In this document: positions 36,229 through 44,861 of the stretch, one piece after another
Layout: every line of letters begins with the position of its first letter
Numbering within the stretch: position 1 is the stretch's first letter
Assembly: GCF_016403105.1 (NCBI RefSeq)
Contig: NZ_CP046155.1
Coordinates: forward strand, 930,001 to 994,000
Direction: 5' to 3'
Length of the DNA: 64,000 nt
From: Leptolyngbya sp. BL0902
GTDB lineage: Bacteria; Cyanobacteriota; Cyanobacteriia; Phormidesmidales; Phormidesmidaceae
Program-made: the position numbers and the translations under genes
The notes under the pieces: generated by a model
The model's database searches: none
What the model was told of the DNA's origin: nothing
What the model saw: the letters and a program-made list of their open reading frames with translations, nothing else

Positions 36229-36777
36229 ATGAAACCCGCTCTGACTGCTCTCTATCGCCTAACCGCCCGTCAGCGATCTCAATCGGGGTTTACCCTCCTA
36301 GAATTACTGGTGGTTGTGATCATTGTGGCGGTGCTAGCCGGAATTGCTGCTCCGGGCTGGTTGGGCTACCTCAACCGTCAGCGGGTGGGGGCCATCCGCA
36401 GCGATTTGGTTCAAACCCTGCGCTCGGCCCAGCAGGATGCCCAACAACGCCGACAAACCATGACCGTGGCGGTGGTTAACGAAAATGGTCGGCCTCTGCT
36501 GCGGCTAAATGGCGTTTCCCAACCCCTGGGCGGCGATAGCAACCCCAGCAATATCCGGGTAACGCCCTTCAGCTTTAACCCCGATGGCAGCCGCAACACC
36601 ACCATCACGCAAATTAGCTTCAATCACCAGGGTATTCCCGTCGGCAACGTTCCCTTTGTGGTGGATATCGTTAGCGATGGATCCTCAGCCCGTCAATGCG
36701 TTCGCATCGAAACCCTCCTCGGCACCATCAAAACCTTAGACGGCGCGGCCTGCGATACCCCCAACCTCGGCATCTAG
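36229..36777 (+). CDS. GspH/FimT-type minor pseudopilin
   Basis: The 182-residue protein has the class III signal motif SQSGFTLLELLVVVIIVAVL (Glu5 present) and an extended FimT/GspH beta-domain. Two Cys near the C-terminus (ARQCVRIE and GAACDTPN) could form the disulfide seen in many minor pilins. It is the third pseudopilin of the hps cluster and probably corresponds to HpsD in position, but I am not sure of the symbol. Its stop codon shares the CTAG palindrome with the stop of the convergent hydrolase gene. Confidence 0.8.
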   Translation: MKPALTALYRLTARQRSQSGFTLLELLVVVIIVAVLAGIAAPGWLGYLNRQRVGAIRSDLVQTLRSAQQDAQQRRQTMTVAVVNENGRPLLRLNGVSQPLGGDSNPSNIRVTPFSFNPDGSRNTTITQISFNHQGIPVGNVPFVVDIVSDGSSARQCVRIETLLGTIKTLDGAACDTPNLGI

Positions 36778-37382
36778 GCTAGGGCTTGCAGCACCAGGGC
36801 CTGCACCTGGGGATGGTTCATCATGAAGGTGTGCCAGACAGGCACCTGTAGGACTTTGTCTTGGGGCGTGATATAGGTTTCGGTAAGGGCCACGACCCCA
36901 TCGTTGATCTCCTCCCCAAAGGGGCTGAGGGGGCCAGTGGGGCCACCCGTCCCGGCGATGATGGTGTAGGGGCTTGGCAAGGGCGGCAACTGGGCATAAA
37001 ACCGCTGACAGGTGAGGTTGCGCCCGCACTGCCCGGTCAACCACTGAAAGGGCCATAGATTCCAGGCCAGGGGGGCCAACCGAGGGGGTTGGTTGGGGGT
37101 GCCCAGCATCACTACCTGGTGCGGCAGGGTGGGCACTGGCCCCATTCCCAGGGCGGCACGGGTGAGCACCCCGCCGAGGGAGTGGCCCACAATGCCGTAG
37201 GGGCCTTGGTGGGCTAGGGCTTGGATCCGCTGGTGTAGCCGTTGGGCAATGGCGTCAAAGTCTTCGGCAAAGGCAACGTAGCTAAAGGGTTCGGTGTGGT
37301 GTCCGGCATGGCGCAGTCGTTGGTCTAATAGGGCTAACGAGAGGGAGGTACGGGCGAGGCCGTGGATGAGCAGCAGGTGCAT
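36774..37382 (-). CDS. alpha/beta hydrolase (lipase-like)
   Basis: A 202-residue alpha/beta hydrolase. HLLLIHGLART gives the oxyanion-hole strand, GHSLGG (about residue 68-73) holds the nucleophile Ser, VVMLGTPNQPP is the following strand, and a late His in PVWHTFMMNHP is a candidate catalytic base, with Asp in EINDGVVAL the likely acid. These are typical of small esterases/lipases similar to the cyanobacterial permease-like lipase group. The ATG at 37382 puts the first strand at the start; an upstream ATG at 37433 adds a Pro-rich stretch. Substrate unknown. Confidence 0.82.
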   Translation of the reverse strand: MHLLLIHGLARTSLSLALLDQRLRHAGHHTEPFSYVAFAEDFDAIAQRLHQRIQALAHQGPYGIVGHSLGGVLTRAALGMGPVPTLPHQVVMLGTPNQPPRLAPLAWNLWPFQWLTGQCGRNLTCQRFYAQLPPLPSPYTIIAGTGGPTGPLSPFGEEINDGVVALTETYITPQDKVLQVPVWHTFMMNHPQVQALVLQALA

Positions 37383-37495
37383 GGGGAATCGGGGTTGCAG
37401 AGGGGAAATCGGGGGTGGAGGCTGTGGATCCATTCACCATTGAGGGTAAATGGCTGGGCGTAAAATGTGAGCGGTGAATCGGAGGTAGGGCAAGG

Positions 37496-38149
37496 ATGAC
37501 GGGCTGGATGGTGGTGCTGAAGGGCATGGGCATGGGCTTGGCCATTGCCGCTCCGGTGGGGCCGATTGGGCTGCTGTGTATTCGGCGGTCGCTGGCCCAG
37601 GGGCGCTGGATGGGGCTGGCGACGGGCCTGGGAGCAGCTACGGCGGACGGCCTCTACGGGGGGCTGGCGGGGTTTGGGCTCACGGCGGTGTCGGATCGGC
37701 TGATCGATCAGGCGTGGGTGCTTCAGCTTGTGGGCGGGCTGTTTTTAGTCTACCTAGGCTGGGCCACGGCGCGATCTGCCCCCGCCACAGAACCCGCCCT
37801 ACTCACCGGACGAGGGCTGCTAGCGGCCTACGGGTCTACCTTTGTGCTAACCCTGACAAACCCTGCTACTATTCTGTCGTTTTTTGCGATTTTTGCGGGG
37901 CTGGGACTGGTGGCTCCTGGCCAAGGCCCCTGGGGGGCGCTGGCCTTGGTCTTGGGGGTGTTTTTGGGGTCGGCCCTGTGGTGGCTGTGCCTAAGCTGGG
38001 GCGTTACGTTTTTTAGCCCTTACCTCACCCCTTCCCGGCTGATCTGGTTAAATCGACTGGCTGGGGCCGCAATTTTTGCCTTTGGCATAGTAGCCCTAGG
38101 ATCCCTGATCGGGGCAAGAGTGATGAATCGGATGAATGGGGTGAATTGA
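37496..38149 (+). CDS. LysE family amino-acid exporter
   Basis: The 217-residue membrane protein has six hydrophobic segments, as in LysE/RhtB exporters. The family signature near the N-terminus is AIAAPVGPIGLLCIRRSLAQG, followed by GLGAATADGLYGG, and a mid-protein TLTNPATILSFFAIFAG motif. These transporters export basic or neutral amino acids by proton exchange. Substrate cannot be told. It is divergent from the hydrolase and ends 58 bases before the M23 peptidase gene; function not obviously related. Confidence 0.88.
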   Translation: MTGWMVVLKGMGMGLAIAAPVGPIGLLCIRRSLAQGRWMGLATGLGAATADGLYGGLAGFGLTAVSDRLIDQAWVLQLVGGLFLVYLGWATARSAPATEPALLTGRGLLAAYGSTFVLTLTNPATILSFFAIFAGLGLVAPGQGPWGALALVLGVFLGSALWWLCLSWGVTFFSPYLTPSRLIWLNRLAGAAIFAFGIVALGSLIGARVMNRMNGVN

Positions 38150-38207
38150 TTCAGGATTTCGTTCGCTAGGGGCAATCCATACACCGTTCTAGAGGGACAC
38201 CGCGACC

Positions 38208-39434
38208 GTGAAACCAAGGCTGCGACAACGGGGTAAACAGGGCCGTTTCTTCTCCTGGGTACGGCTGGGCTGGGGGCTGGGGTTGGCCTGGGTCGTCATT
38301 TGGTTGGGGCTAGGCAACTGGAGTCCGGCGATGGCTCAGATGGGGCTCAGAGGCACGGGTAATTCCGCTGGCCTGGTGGCCCAGTCGGTGCAGGAATTGG
38401 AGCAGCGGCGGCAAACCCTAGAGCAACAGCGCCAGCAGCTTCAAGAGCAGCAGAACGAACTGGAGGGCCGTCAGAATGCCTCGGAGGCCAACCTCGACAC
38501 CCTAGAGCGCAACATTCTCTACACCGCCAACCAAATTACCGAGACCGAATTTCGCCTCGCCCAGGCGGAACAGGAGTTGCAGCGGCTAGAGGCCAACCTG
38601 CGGCAGGCGGAAACCGACTACGAAAATGTGCGAATGGCCACCGTGGCGCGGCTTCAGTTTCTCCAGCGCCAACAGGGCAGCGAGGGCTGGGCGGTGCTGC
38701 TGCAAAGCCAAGACTTCAACGAATTTTTAGACCGCCAGTATCAGCTCAAGCGGGTCTATGCGGCGGATCGGCAGGTGCTCCAAGATTTGAAGGTGAAAGC
38801 AGACGCGATTCAGCAGCAAAAAGCGGCGGTAGAAGACCAGAAAAACCAAGTGGCCCTGCTGCGACAGCAGTTACTCTCCCAAAAACAACAGTACGAAGCC
38901 GAAGCCGACGAAGAGAAACAACTGATTACCCGCCTCCGAGATCAGCGGTCGGCCCTGGAGGCGGCGGAGGCCCAGCTTGTCCGGGATTCTGAGCAGATTG
39001 CCAACCTGATTCGCCAAAGGCTGGCGGCCCAGTCGGGGGCAGTGCGGGGCACGGGGCGGTTTGTGTTTCCGGCCAATGCCCGTATTTCTAGCGGGTTTGG
39101 CAACCGGGTTCACCCCATCCTGGGCTACAGCCGCTTCCACGGCGGGGTAGACTTTGCTGGCCCCCAGGGCACCGCTATCTATGCCGCCGACTCTGGCCAG
39201 GTGATTTTTGCGGGCTGGTATGGCGGCTATGGACAGGCGGTGATCATTGACCACGGCGGCGGTCTCACCACCCTCTATGCCCATGCCAGCCGCCTGTTTG
39301 TGCGAGAAGGGCAGGCGGTGCAGCAGGGGCAATCCATCGCGGCCATCGGGTCTACGGGCCTATCCACCGGGCCGCACCTGCACTTTGAGGTGCGCCAAAA
39401 CGGCAACCCCGTTAACCCCATGGGCTATCTCTGA
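38208..39434 (+). CDS. EnvC-like M23 family peptidase
   Basis: A 408-residue exported protein. A GTG start gives a basic N-terminus and a membrane/signal segment (WLGLGNWSPAMA, cut near residue 44). Residues about 55-275 are a long coiled coil rich in Gln/Glu (LEQQRQQLQEQQNELEGRQ). The C-terminal LytM/M23 domain has GFGNRVHPILGYSRFHGGVD (first zinc His and Asp) and HLHFEVRQNGNPVNP (last metal His pair). So the metal site looks complete, unlike E. coli EnvC, which is degenerate and only activates amidases. It probably cleaves peptidoglycan cross-links or controls septal splitting. The LD-carboxypeptidase follows 52 bases on. Confidence 0.9.
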   Translation: MKPRLRQRGKQGRFFSWVRLGWGLGLAWVVIWLGLGNWSPAMAQMGLRGTGNSAGLVAQSVQELEQRRQTLEQQRQQLQEQQNELEGRQNASEANLDTLERNILYTANQITETEFRLAQAEQELQRLEANLRQAETDYENVRMATVARLQFLQRQQGSEGWAVLLQSQDFNEFLDRQYQLKRVYAADRQVLQDLKVKADAIQQQKAAVEDQKNQVALLRQQLLSQKQQYEAEADEEKQLITRLRDQRSALEAAEAQLVRDSEQIANLIRQRLAAQSGAVRGTGRFVFPANARISSGFGNRVHPILGYSRFHGGVDFAGPQGTAIYAADSGQVIFAGWYGGYGQAVIIDHGGGLTTLYAHASRLFVREGQAVQQGQSIAAIGSTGLSTGPHLHFEVRQNGNPVNPMGYL

Positions 39435-39486
39435 GGGGTTGGGGTAGGCTTAGCACAGTGAATCTGGGCTAGGAGGCTGGGGATTG

Positions 39487-40536
39487 ATGCGTCGTCGTCG
39501 GTTGCTGATGGGGGGAGGAATGGCGGCGGTGGGCCTGGTGGGCCTGGGCGCAGGGGGATCAGGCATGGCTCAACCCTCGGTGACGGTTCAGCGTCCACCT
39601 CGGCTCAGGCCGGGGGCCACCGTTGGCATTTGCAGCCCAGCCGGGGCCACCTTCGAGCGGGATCGCCTGGATTTGGTGGTAGATGCCGTGACGGCGATGG
39701 GCTGGCGACCCAAGCTGGCTCCCCACGTCCTCGAACGCTACGGCTATTTGGCTGGCCCCGATGCCGTCCGCGCCGCCGATGTCAACGCCCTCTTTGCCGA
39801 CCCCAGCGTGGATGCCCTGCTGCCCGTGCGGGGAGACTGGGGCAGCGCCCGCATCTTGCCCTACCTCGACTACGACCAAATTCGGGCCAACCCCAAGGTG
39901 ATCATCGGCTTCAGCGACATCACCGCCCTGCTGCTGGGAATCTACGCCAAAACCGGACTGATTACCTTCCACGGCCCCCACGGGGTGACGGCGTGGCGCA
40001 GCGACCAGGTGGACTTTCTGCGGCGCGTGGTCGTCCAAGGCGAAACCCTGACCTTTACCAATCCCCTGCTGGGGGCCGACCAAGACCGCATCATGCGCGA
40101 CCAGGGCCGCATTGACACCATCACCCCCGGTCGGGCTACTGGACGGCTTTTGGGCGGCAATTTGTCGGTGTTGTCAGGCCTGGTGGGTTCCCCCTACCTG
40201 CCCGACCTGCGGGGGGCGATTTTGTTTTTGGAGGACATTGGCGAGCGACCCCACCGGGTAGACCGGATGATCACCCAATTAAAACTGGCTGGAGCCCTAG
40301 ACGGCTTGGCCGGGTTTATCTTTGGGCAGTGCCGTTCCTGCGGGCCGGGGGAAGGGTTTGGAGCCCTCACCCTCTCGGAAATTCTGCGCGATCACATTCA
40401 ACCCCTCGGCATTCCCGCCTGGAGTGGAGCCTGGATTGGCCATGTGGAGCCGATGTGGACGCTGCCCCTGGGTGGACAGGTGGCCATCGACGCCAACCGA
40501 GGGGAAATTCGGATGCTGGAACCCGCTGTGATCTAG
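39487..40536 (+). CDS. LD-carboxypeptidase (peptidase S66 family)
   Basis: A 349-residue protein with an N-terminal twin-Arg-like signal (MRRRRLLMGGGMAAVGLVGL), probably exported. The S66 core shows RPGATVGICSPAG, the nucleophile region IIGFSDITALLLGIYAKTGL (Ser in GFSD), TFHGPHG, and later LFLEDIGERPHRVDRMI with Glu and the His near WIGHVEPMWTLPLG. S66 enzymes trim the terminal D-Ala of tetrapeptides in peptidoglycan recycling. Together with the neighbouring M23 gene this is a small cell-wall module. The ATG at 39487 follows a TTG three bases earlier. Confidence 0.88.
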   Translation: MRRRRLLMGGGMAAVGLVGLGAGGSGMAQPSVTVQRPPRLRPGATVGICSPAGATFERDRLDLVVDAVTAMGWRPKLAPHVLERYGYLAGPDAVRAADVNALFADPSVDALLPVRGDWGSARILPYLDYDQIRANPKVIIGFSDITALLLGIYAKTGLITFHGPHGVTAWRSDQVDFLRRVVVQGETLTFTNPLLGADQDRIMRDQGRIDTITPGRATGRLLGGNLSVLSGLVGSPYLPDLRGAILFLEDIGERPHRVDRMITQLKLAGALDGLAGFIFGQCRSCGPGEGFGALTLSEILRDHIQPLGIPAWSGAWIGHVEPMWTLPLGGQVAIDANRGEIRMLEPAVI

Positions 40537-40718
40537 CAGGAGGGGATCTGAACCTAGATGGCCATCCTTGGGGGGCTGGGCCAGCGGCGTGGGCGATTGG
40601 TATGAGTGGTGATCTGGGCCGTGGTGGGGTGGGGCCTTCAGCGGGTGAGGGGTAATTTATCTCGGTGGCAGGCGACGAACCGGGTAGGATAAAACATGAC
40701 CCTGACCTGGAGGTGCCC

Positions 40719-41366
40719 GTGGCGACGATTGCGGTAATTGATTACGACATGGGGAATCTGCACTCGGCCTGTAAGGGCTTGGCCATTGCCGGAGCAACAC
40801 CCCACATCACCGACCGCGCCGCCGACCTAGCCGCCGCCGATGCCCTGGTATTGCCCGGAGATGGAGCCTTTGACCCAGCCATGCAGCACCTCCGGTCGCG
40901 GGATTTGGTGGGGCCAATCCAAGACGCCATCGCCAGCGGTAAGCCCTTCCTGGGAATCTGCCTGGGTTTGCAACTGCTGTTTGACTACAGCGACGAAGGC
41001 ACCGAAGCTGGACTGGGGCTGATTCCTGGCCACATCAAAAAGTTCCAAAAAGAACCAGACATCACCATTCCCCACATGGGCTGGAACCAGCTCACCCTCA
41101 CCCAGCCGGAAATGCCCCTCTGGCAAGGCATTCACACCGGAGACTGGGTGTATTTCGTCCATTCCTACTATGCGGATCCGACGGATCCCGCCGTGATTGC
41201 CGCCACCACCACCCACGGCCAGCAAACCGTCACTGCGGCCATCGCCAAAGACAACATCATGGCCATGCAGTACCACCCCGAAAAATCAGCCCCCGCTGGG
41301 CTCACCATGCTGTCTAATTTCGTTAACTTGGTATCGCAGGCGAAGACATCACAGGCGAATCCTTAG
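40719..41366 (+). CDS. hisH: imidazole glycerol phosphate synthase, glutamine amidotransferase subunit
   Basis: A 215-residue class I glutaminase that supplies ammonia to HisF in histidine biosynthesis. The N-terminal strand IAVIDYDMGNLHS, the nucleophile motif FLGICLGLQLLF (Cys about residue 83), VYFVHSYY and MAMQYHPEKSA (catalytic His-Pro-Glu) are all present. The GTG at 40719, with GGAGG six bases upstream, gives the proper start; a GTG at 40665 would add 18 residues. HisF is not nearby. Confidence 0.93.
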   Translation: MATIAVIDYDMGNLHSACKGLAIAGATPHITDRAADLAAADALVLPGDGAFDPAMQHLRSRDLVGPIQDAIASGKPFLGICLGLQLLFDYSDEGTEAGLGLIPGHIKKFQKEPDITIPHMGWNQLTLTQPEMPLWQGIHTGDWVYFVHSYYADPTDPAVIAATTTHGQQTVTAAIAKDNIMAMQYHPEKSAPAGLTMLSNFVNLVSQAKTSQANP

Positions 41367-41568
41367 GGTAGGTGGCCTAGGCATGGGTTGATCGTGGCCT
41401 ATGGATTACCGACTGGGGCTCCCTAGGCAACCCCGCCCGTCTGGCCCCTTGCGTTTTTGAAAGACATCGGTATACTAGGGCAGATTTTTGACCCGACTTA
41501 CTTGGGTAGCTCGAAACTTCTCTGCTACTTTGAGGCAAGGCACCCACGCGCATAGGCAGGAATGGGGT

Positions 41569-43581
41569 ATGGCTCGAAACCGAGGCCCGTCAGATCGATA
41601 TGTTTACGAAGAGCCTGATCCGGGGCCAGAGGATTGGGTTCCCCAGCCGCACCCGGTGCCGCCCTATAAGACTCCTGCCCGTCCCCAGACCGAACGCTAC
41701 GACCCCCTCAGCGATCTGCGGCAGCGGTCGGTTGCGCCCACGGAATTGCCCTGGCCCGTGGCAGCCAAGCCCAAGCGTTCCTTGGGTCAGCGGGTTGCCC
41801 AAAGCTGGCCCCTGTGGACGATGGGTGCCCTGGCAGCGGTGATGGGGCTGGGCGTGGCTTCGGCGGTGGCCCTGTTCCGCATCCCCAACCTGCCCAACTG
41901 TCGGGCTATTTTTTGGCCCACGGCCTCCGCCAGCACCCGCCTGCAATGTGCCGAAGCCTTTGCCGAACAGGGCACCGTAGAAGGCTACCTGGAGGCCATT
42001 GCCCTGATTGAAGCTCTGCCACCGGATCATCCCCTACGCGGCGAAATTAGCCAGCGCATTGAAACCTGGGCCGACCGAATCTTGGATTTGGCGGAACGCG
42101 CCTTCCAAGACGGGCAGATCCAGGAGGCCATCGCCATGGCGCGACGGATTCCTAACCACACCGCCGCCGCCCAGGTGGTGGGGGAACGGGTAAACGGCTG
42201 GAACCAAATTTGGCAGGAGGCCGAAGCCATCTACACCGCCGCCGAGGCCGAGCTAGAAAACCTAAAATTCCAGGAAGCCTTCACCCAGGCTACCCAGTTG
42301 CTCCAGGTGCGGAATACCTACTGGAGAACGGTGAAGTACGACGAACTGACGGCCAAAATTACCGCCTCCCGTGATCACCTCAACCAACTGGGGGAAGCCA
42401 AGCGCTTAGCTAACCAGCGCACCCTCGACGCGCTCAAGGAAGCCATTGACATCGCCCGCAAAATTCCGGCGGAAAGCCCCATCCACGGTGAAGCCCAGAA
42501 GGTTTTGGGTGAATTTGGCCAAATTCTGATCGAAATGGCCGAAGGTGCGCTAGAAAGACGGGATGCTACCGCTACCCAGCAAATCCTGTCGGCGGTGCCC
42601 TCCGAGGCCAATTTAGTCGGCGATGTGACCGACCTGCGGGTCATCCTGGAGGCCAGCCAGCTCTCTTGGCAGGGCGGCATTACGGGGCTAGAGGGCGCGA
42701 TCACTCGTCTTCAAAGCATTGACAGCAGCCGTCCCCGCTATGGCTTGGCCCAGCGTCTGATGGGGCAGTGGCGAGCCGAAGTGGAAGGCCGCACCCAACT
42801 CGCCTGGGCCGAACAACTGGCCATGGCGGGCACCACCGCCGATCTCCGAGCCGCCATCGCTGAGGCCGAGCAGATTTCTCGATCTAACCCGGTGTGGAAC
42901 GAGGCCAGCAGCCAGATTGATCGTTGGCGGGGGCAGGTGGAGACCACGGAAGATCGGCCTATCCTCGACGAAGCGCGGCAGTTTGCCCGCAACGGCGACC
43001 TGAATGCTGCGATCACCACCGCCCGTCGTGTGGGGGATGGCCGTGCCCTGCACAGCGAGGCCCAAGATCTGATTCGAGGCTGGCGCAGCGACCTCGAGCG
43101 GGGCGAAGACAGCCCGACCTTGGCCCAGGCTCAGCAGCTCGCCACCGCTGGCCAATTCCAGGACGCCATTGCCGTGGCCTCTCGCATTGGTCGAGGCCGT
43201 GCCCTCTACGATCAAGCCCAGGGGGATATCGCCCTCTGGCGTAGGCAAATTCAGGGACAGCAGCAACTTCAGCAGGCTTACCAACTGGCGCAGCAGGGCA
43301 GTGTCACTAGCTTGGTCAGCGCCATCCAGGCCGCTCAGCAGGTGCCCGAAAGCAGCCTCCAGCGATCTGAAGCCCTGCGCGTCCTCAATCGTTGGAGCCT
43401 TGACCTGCTGCGCATGGCCGAAAGCGAAGTCCGTCTCAACCCGGCCCGTGCCATCGAGATTGTCTCTGCTATCCCTCCCCAAACCGAAGCCTATGCCCAG
43501 GCTCAACTCCGTCTGCGCGAATGGCAAGCCCCGCCCACTATCGTCCCCTCCAGTCCTCCCCAGCCCCTCGACAGCCTGTAG
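41569..43581 (+). CDS. membrane-anchored helical-repeat protein of unknown function
   Basis: The 670-residue protein has a charged Pro-rich cytoplasmic N-terminus (about 1-75) and one membrane helix (WTMGALAAVMGLGVASAVAL, about 84-104). The remaining 550 residues are repeating helical pairs, probably in the periplasm. A motif recurs about every 40-60 residues: AI-x-x-A-(R/E/Q)-x-I, a short turn, then (S/H)-x-A-Q-x-x-I-x-x-W, e.g. EAIAMARRIPNHTAAAQVVG, AAITTARRVGDGRALHSEAQ, DAIAVASRIGRGRALYDQAQ. I recognise it only as a cyanobacterial conserved hypothetical. ATG 41569 (AGGA upstream) is preferred to a TTG at 41488. Confidence 0.7.
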   Translation: MARNRGPSDRYVYEEPDPGPEDWVPQPHPVPPYKTPARPQTERYDPLSDLRQRSVAPTELPWPVAAKPKRSLGQRVAQSWPLWTMGALAAVMGLGVASAVALFRIPNLPNCRAIFWPTASASTRLQCAEAFAEQGTVEGYLEAIALIEALPPDHPLRGEISQRIETWADRILDLAERAFQDGQIQEAIAMARRIPNHTAAAQVVGERVNGWNQIWQEAEAIYTAAEAELENLKFQEAFTQATQLLQVRNTYWRTVKYDELTAKITASRDHLNQLGEAKRLANQRTLDALKEAIDIARKIPAESPIHGEAQKVLGEFGQILIEMAEGALERRDATATQQILSAVPSEANLVGDVTDLRVILEASQLSWQGGITGLEGAITRLQSIDSSRPRYGLAQRLMGQWRAEVEGRTQLAWAEQLAMAGTTADLRAAIAEAEQISRSNPVWNEASSQIDRWRGQVETTEDRPILDEARQFARNGDLNAAITTARRVGDGRALHSEAQDLIRGWRSDLERGEDSPTLAQAQQLATAGQFQDAIAVASRIGRGRALYDQAQGDIALWRRQIQGQQQLQQAYQLAQQGSVTSLVSAIQAAQQVPESSLQRSEALRVLNRWSLDLLRMAESEVRLNPARAIEIVSAIPPQTEAYAQAQLRLREWQAPPTIVPSSPPQPLDSL

Positions 43582-43617
43582 CCTGGTTCCTCGATAGCTT
43601 TGATGGCCGCTAATCGG

Positions 43618-43896
43618 CTAGCGGTAGCTGCGGACGTGCTTATCGGGGCGCTGCTTACGAATCCAGGTCAGAAAGGATTGCATCTGGGGGTGGGCCTGGA
43701 GTTTGTCGAGGGTATTGAGGTCTTGGGCGAGGGTGTGGTTAGAAAAGAGCGTGTGGATGTGTTTGTGGCAGGGCCGACAGATCTGTACCGTGGGGCCAGG
43801 GTCAAGCTTGCGTCGCTTGGTGTATTGGCGAGGAATGAGATGATGTTCCGTGAGGTCAGAAACCGGACGCTGACACAACTGACAGGACATGGGCAC
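43618..43896 (-). CDS. small HNH endonuclease family protein
   Basis: The 92-residue protein has two Cys pairs (CQLC near residue 5 and CRPC near 40) likely binding zinc, and the HNH core EHHLIPRQY followed by CHKHIHTLF. That is the layout of the 5-methylcytosine restriction-like HNH proteins commonly annotated in cyanobacteria. Whether it cuts DNA in vivo is unknown. It lies between the repeat-protein gene (convergent, 36 bases) and cobH, with no restriction or mobile partner next to it. Confidence 0.82.
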   Translation of the reverse strand: MPMSCQLCQRPVSDLTEHHLIPRQYTKRRKLDPGPTVQICRPCHKHIHTLFSNHTLAQDLNTLDKLQAHPQMQSFLTWIRKQRPDKHVRSYR

Positions 43897-43988
43897 CCCC
43901 GATTACAGATCAACTCATCACCTCAATCCACTGATCACCTCAATCCATTGATCACCTCAATCAACCGCTGATTAACCTCGCAGAAGGG

Positions 43989-44618
43989 TTAGCTGACGGA
44001 TTTTGGATCTTGGCCGTAGGCTTGCCATGCCAGGTCAACTAAGCCATTGACAATGGCCGCAGCAACCACCGCACTGCCCTTGCGGCCATCAATGCGAACG
44101 TGGGGAATCATCGTATCCTGTAGTCGATCCTTCAGCGCCACGATGTCTAAAAAGCCGGAGGGCGTGCCCACCACCAGGGCCGGACGGACTTTTTGGTTCT
44201 CTATGAGGTCTACCAGGGTGGCTAGGGCTACCTCAGAATCGCCCACCACAAAGATGGCCTCTGGGTAGCGCAGGGCGAGGGTTTCAATGCCCCAGGCGGC
44301 TTGGCTTTTGCCTTTCTGGGGCCGGGTGAGGGCATCCATGCTGCAATAGACCGGGTTGGCAAAGGTAGCCTGAATGGCGGGGGTGATGCCCACCTGCACC
44401 ATCGGGACATCCACTACAATGGTCGTACGAGCCGCCAGGGCCGCAGCCCCCGATTGCAGCGCTTGGTCGGAAAATCGGATGTGGGTCGCATAGTCAAAAT
44501 CTGCGGTGGCATAGATGACCCGACGCACAATCTCGTACTCTGCCGGAGAAAAGCCGTGGTCGCCAATTTCGCTATCAATGACTCGCAGGCTTTGGGCGTC
44601 GCTCACATGCCATTCCAT
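43989..44618 (-). CDS. cobH: precorrin-8X methylmutase
   Basis: A 209-residue CbiC/CobH-family protein that moves the C11 methyl group to C12 in precorrin-8X to give hydrogenobyrinate. Motifs: EYEIVRRVIYATADFDYA, GAAALAARTTIVVDVPMVQV, FANPVYCSMDA and VVGTPSGFLD. In the proteobacterial enzymes an active-site His follows the VRR-type stretch; here the matching residue seems to be Tyr in RRVIYATAD. The gene is isolated, as cobalamin genes often are in cyanobacteria. No B12 riboswitch is visible upstream. Confidence 0.88.
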   Translation of the reverse strand: MEWHVSDAQSLRVIDSEIGDHGFSPAEYEIVRRVIYATADFDYATHIRFSDQALQSGAAALAARTTIVVDVPMVQVGITPAIQATFANPVYCSMDALTRPQKGKSQAAWGIETLALRYPEAIFVVGDSEVALATLVDLIENQKVRPALVVGTPSGFLDIVALKDRLQDTMIPHVRIDGRKGSAVVAAAIVNGLVDLAWQAYGQDPKSVS

Positions 44619-44861
44619 GAATTTGTCCAGACCGCATAAATTCTGTAGCTACCATAGCTCACTTTAGGCCGCAGAAAACCTGAATTTCCGACCTCACAGA
44701 GCCGCTTCCTGCTTCGTCCGATTGCTTGGGATCCGGTATAGGTGGCGAGGTACGGTTTTGGTTTGAGGCCGTGGCCGACAGCGATCCCTCACCTCCAGGA
44801 AAAGTCCTAGCGGTGACGGAATCCGATCAGGCTACTCCCGTCCAGACTGCGCCGAGGCCCA

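Noticed and set aside
44619-44861. Cobalamin riboswitch upstream of cobH
   Set aside because: I looked for the B12-box and paired core and saw none.
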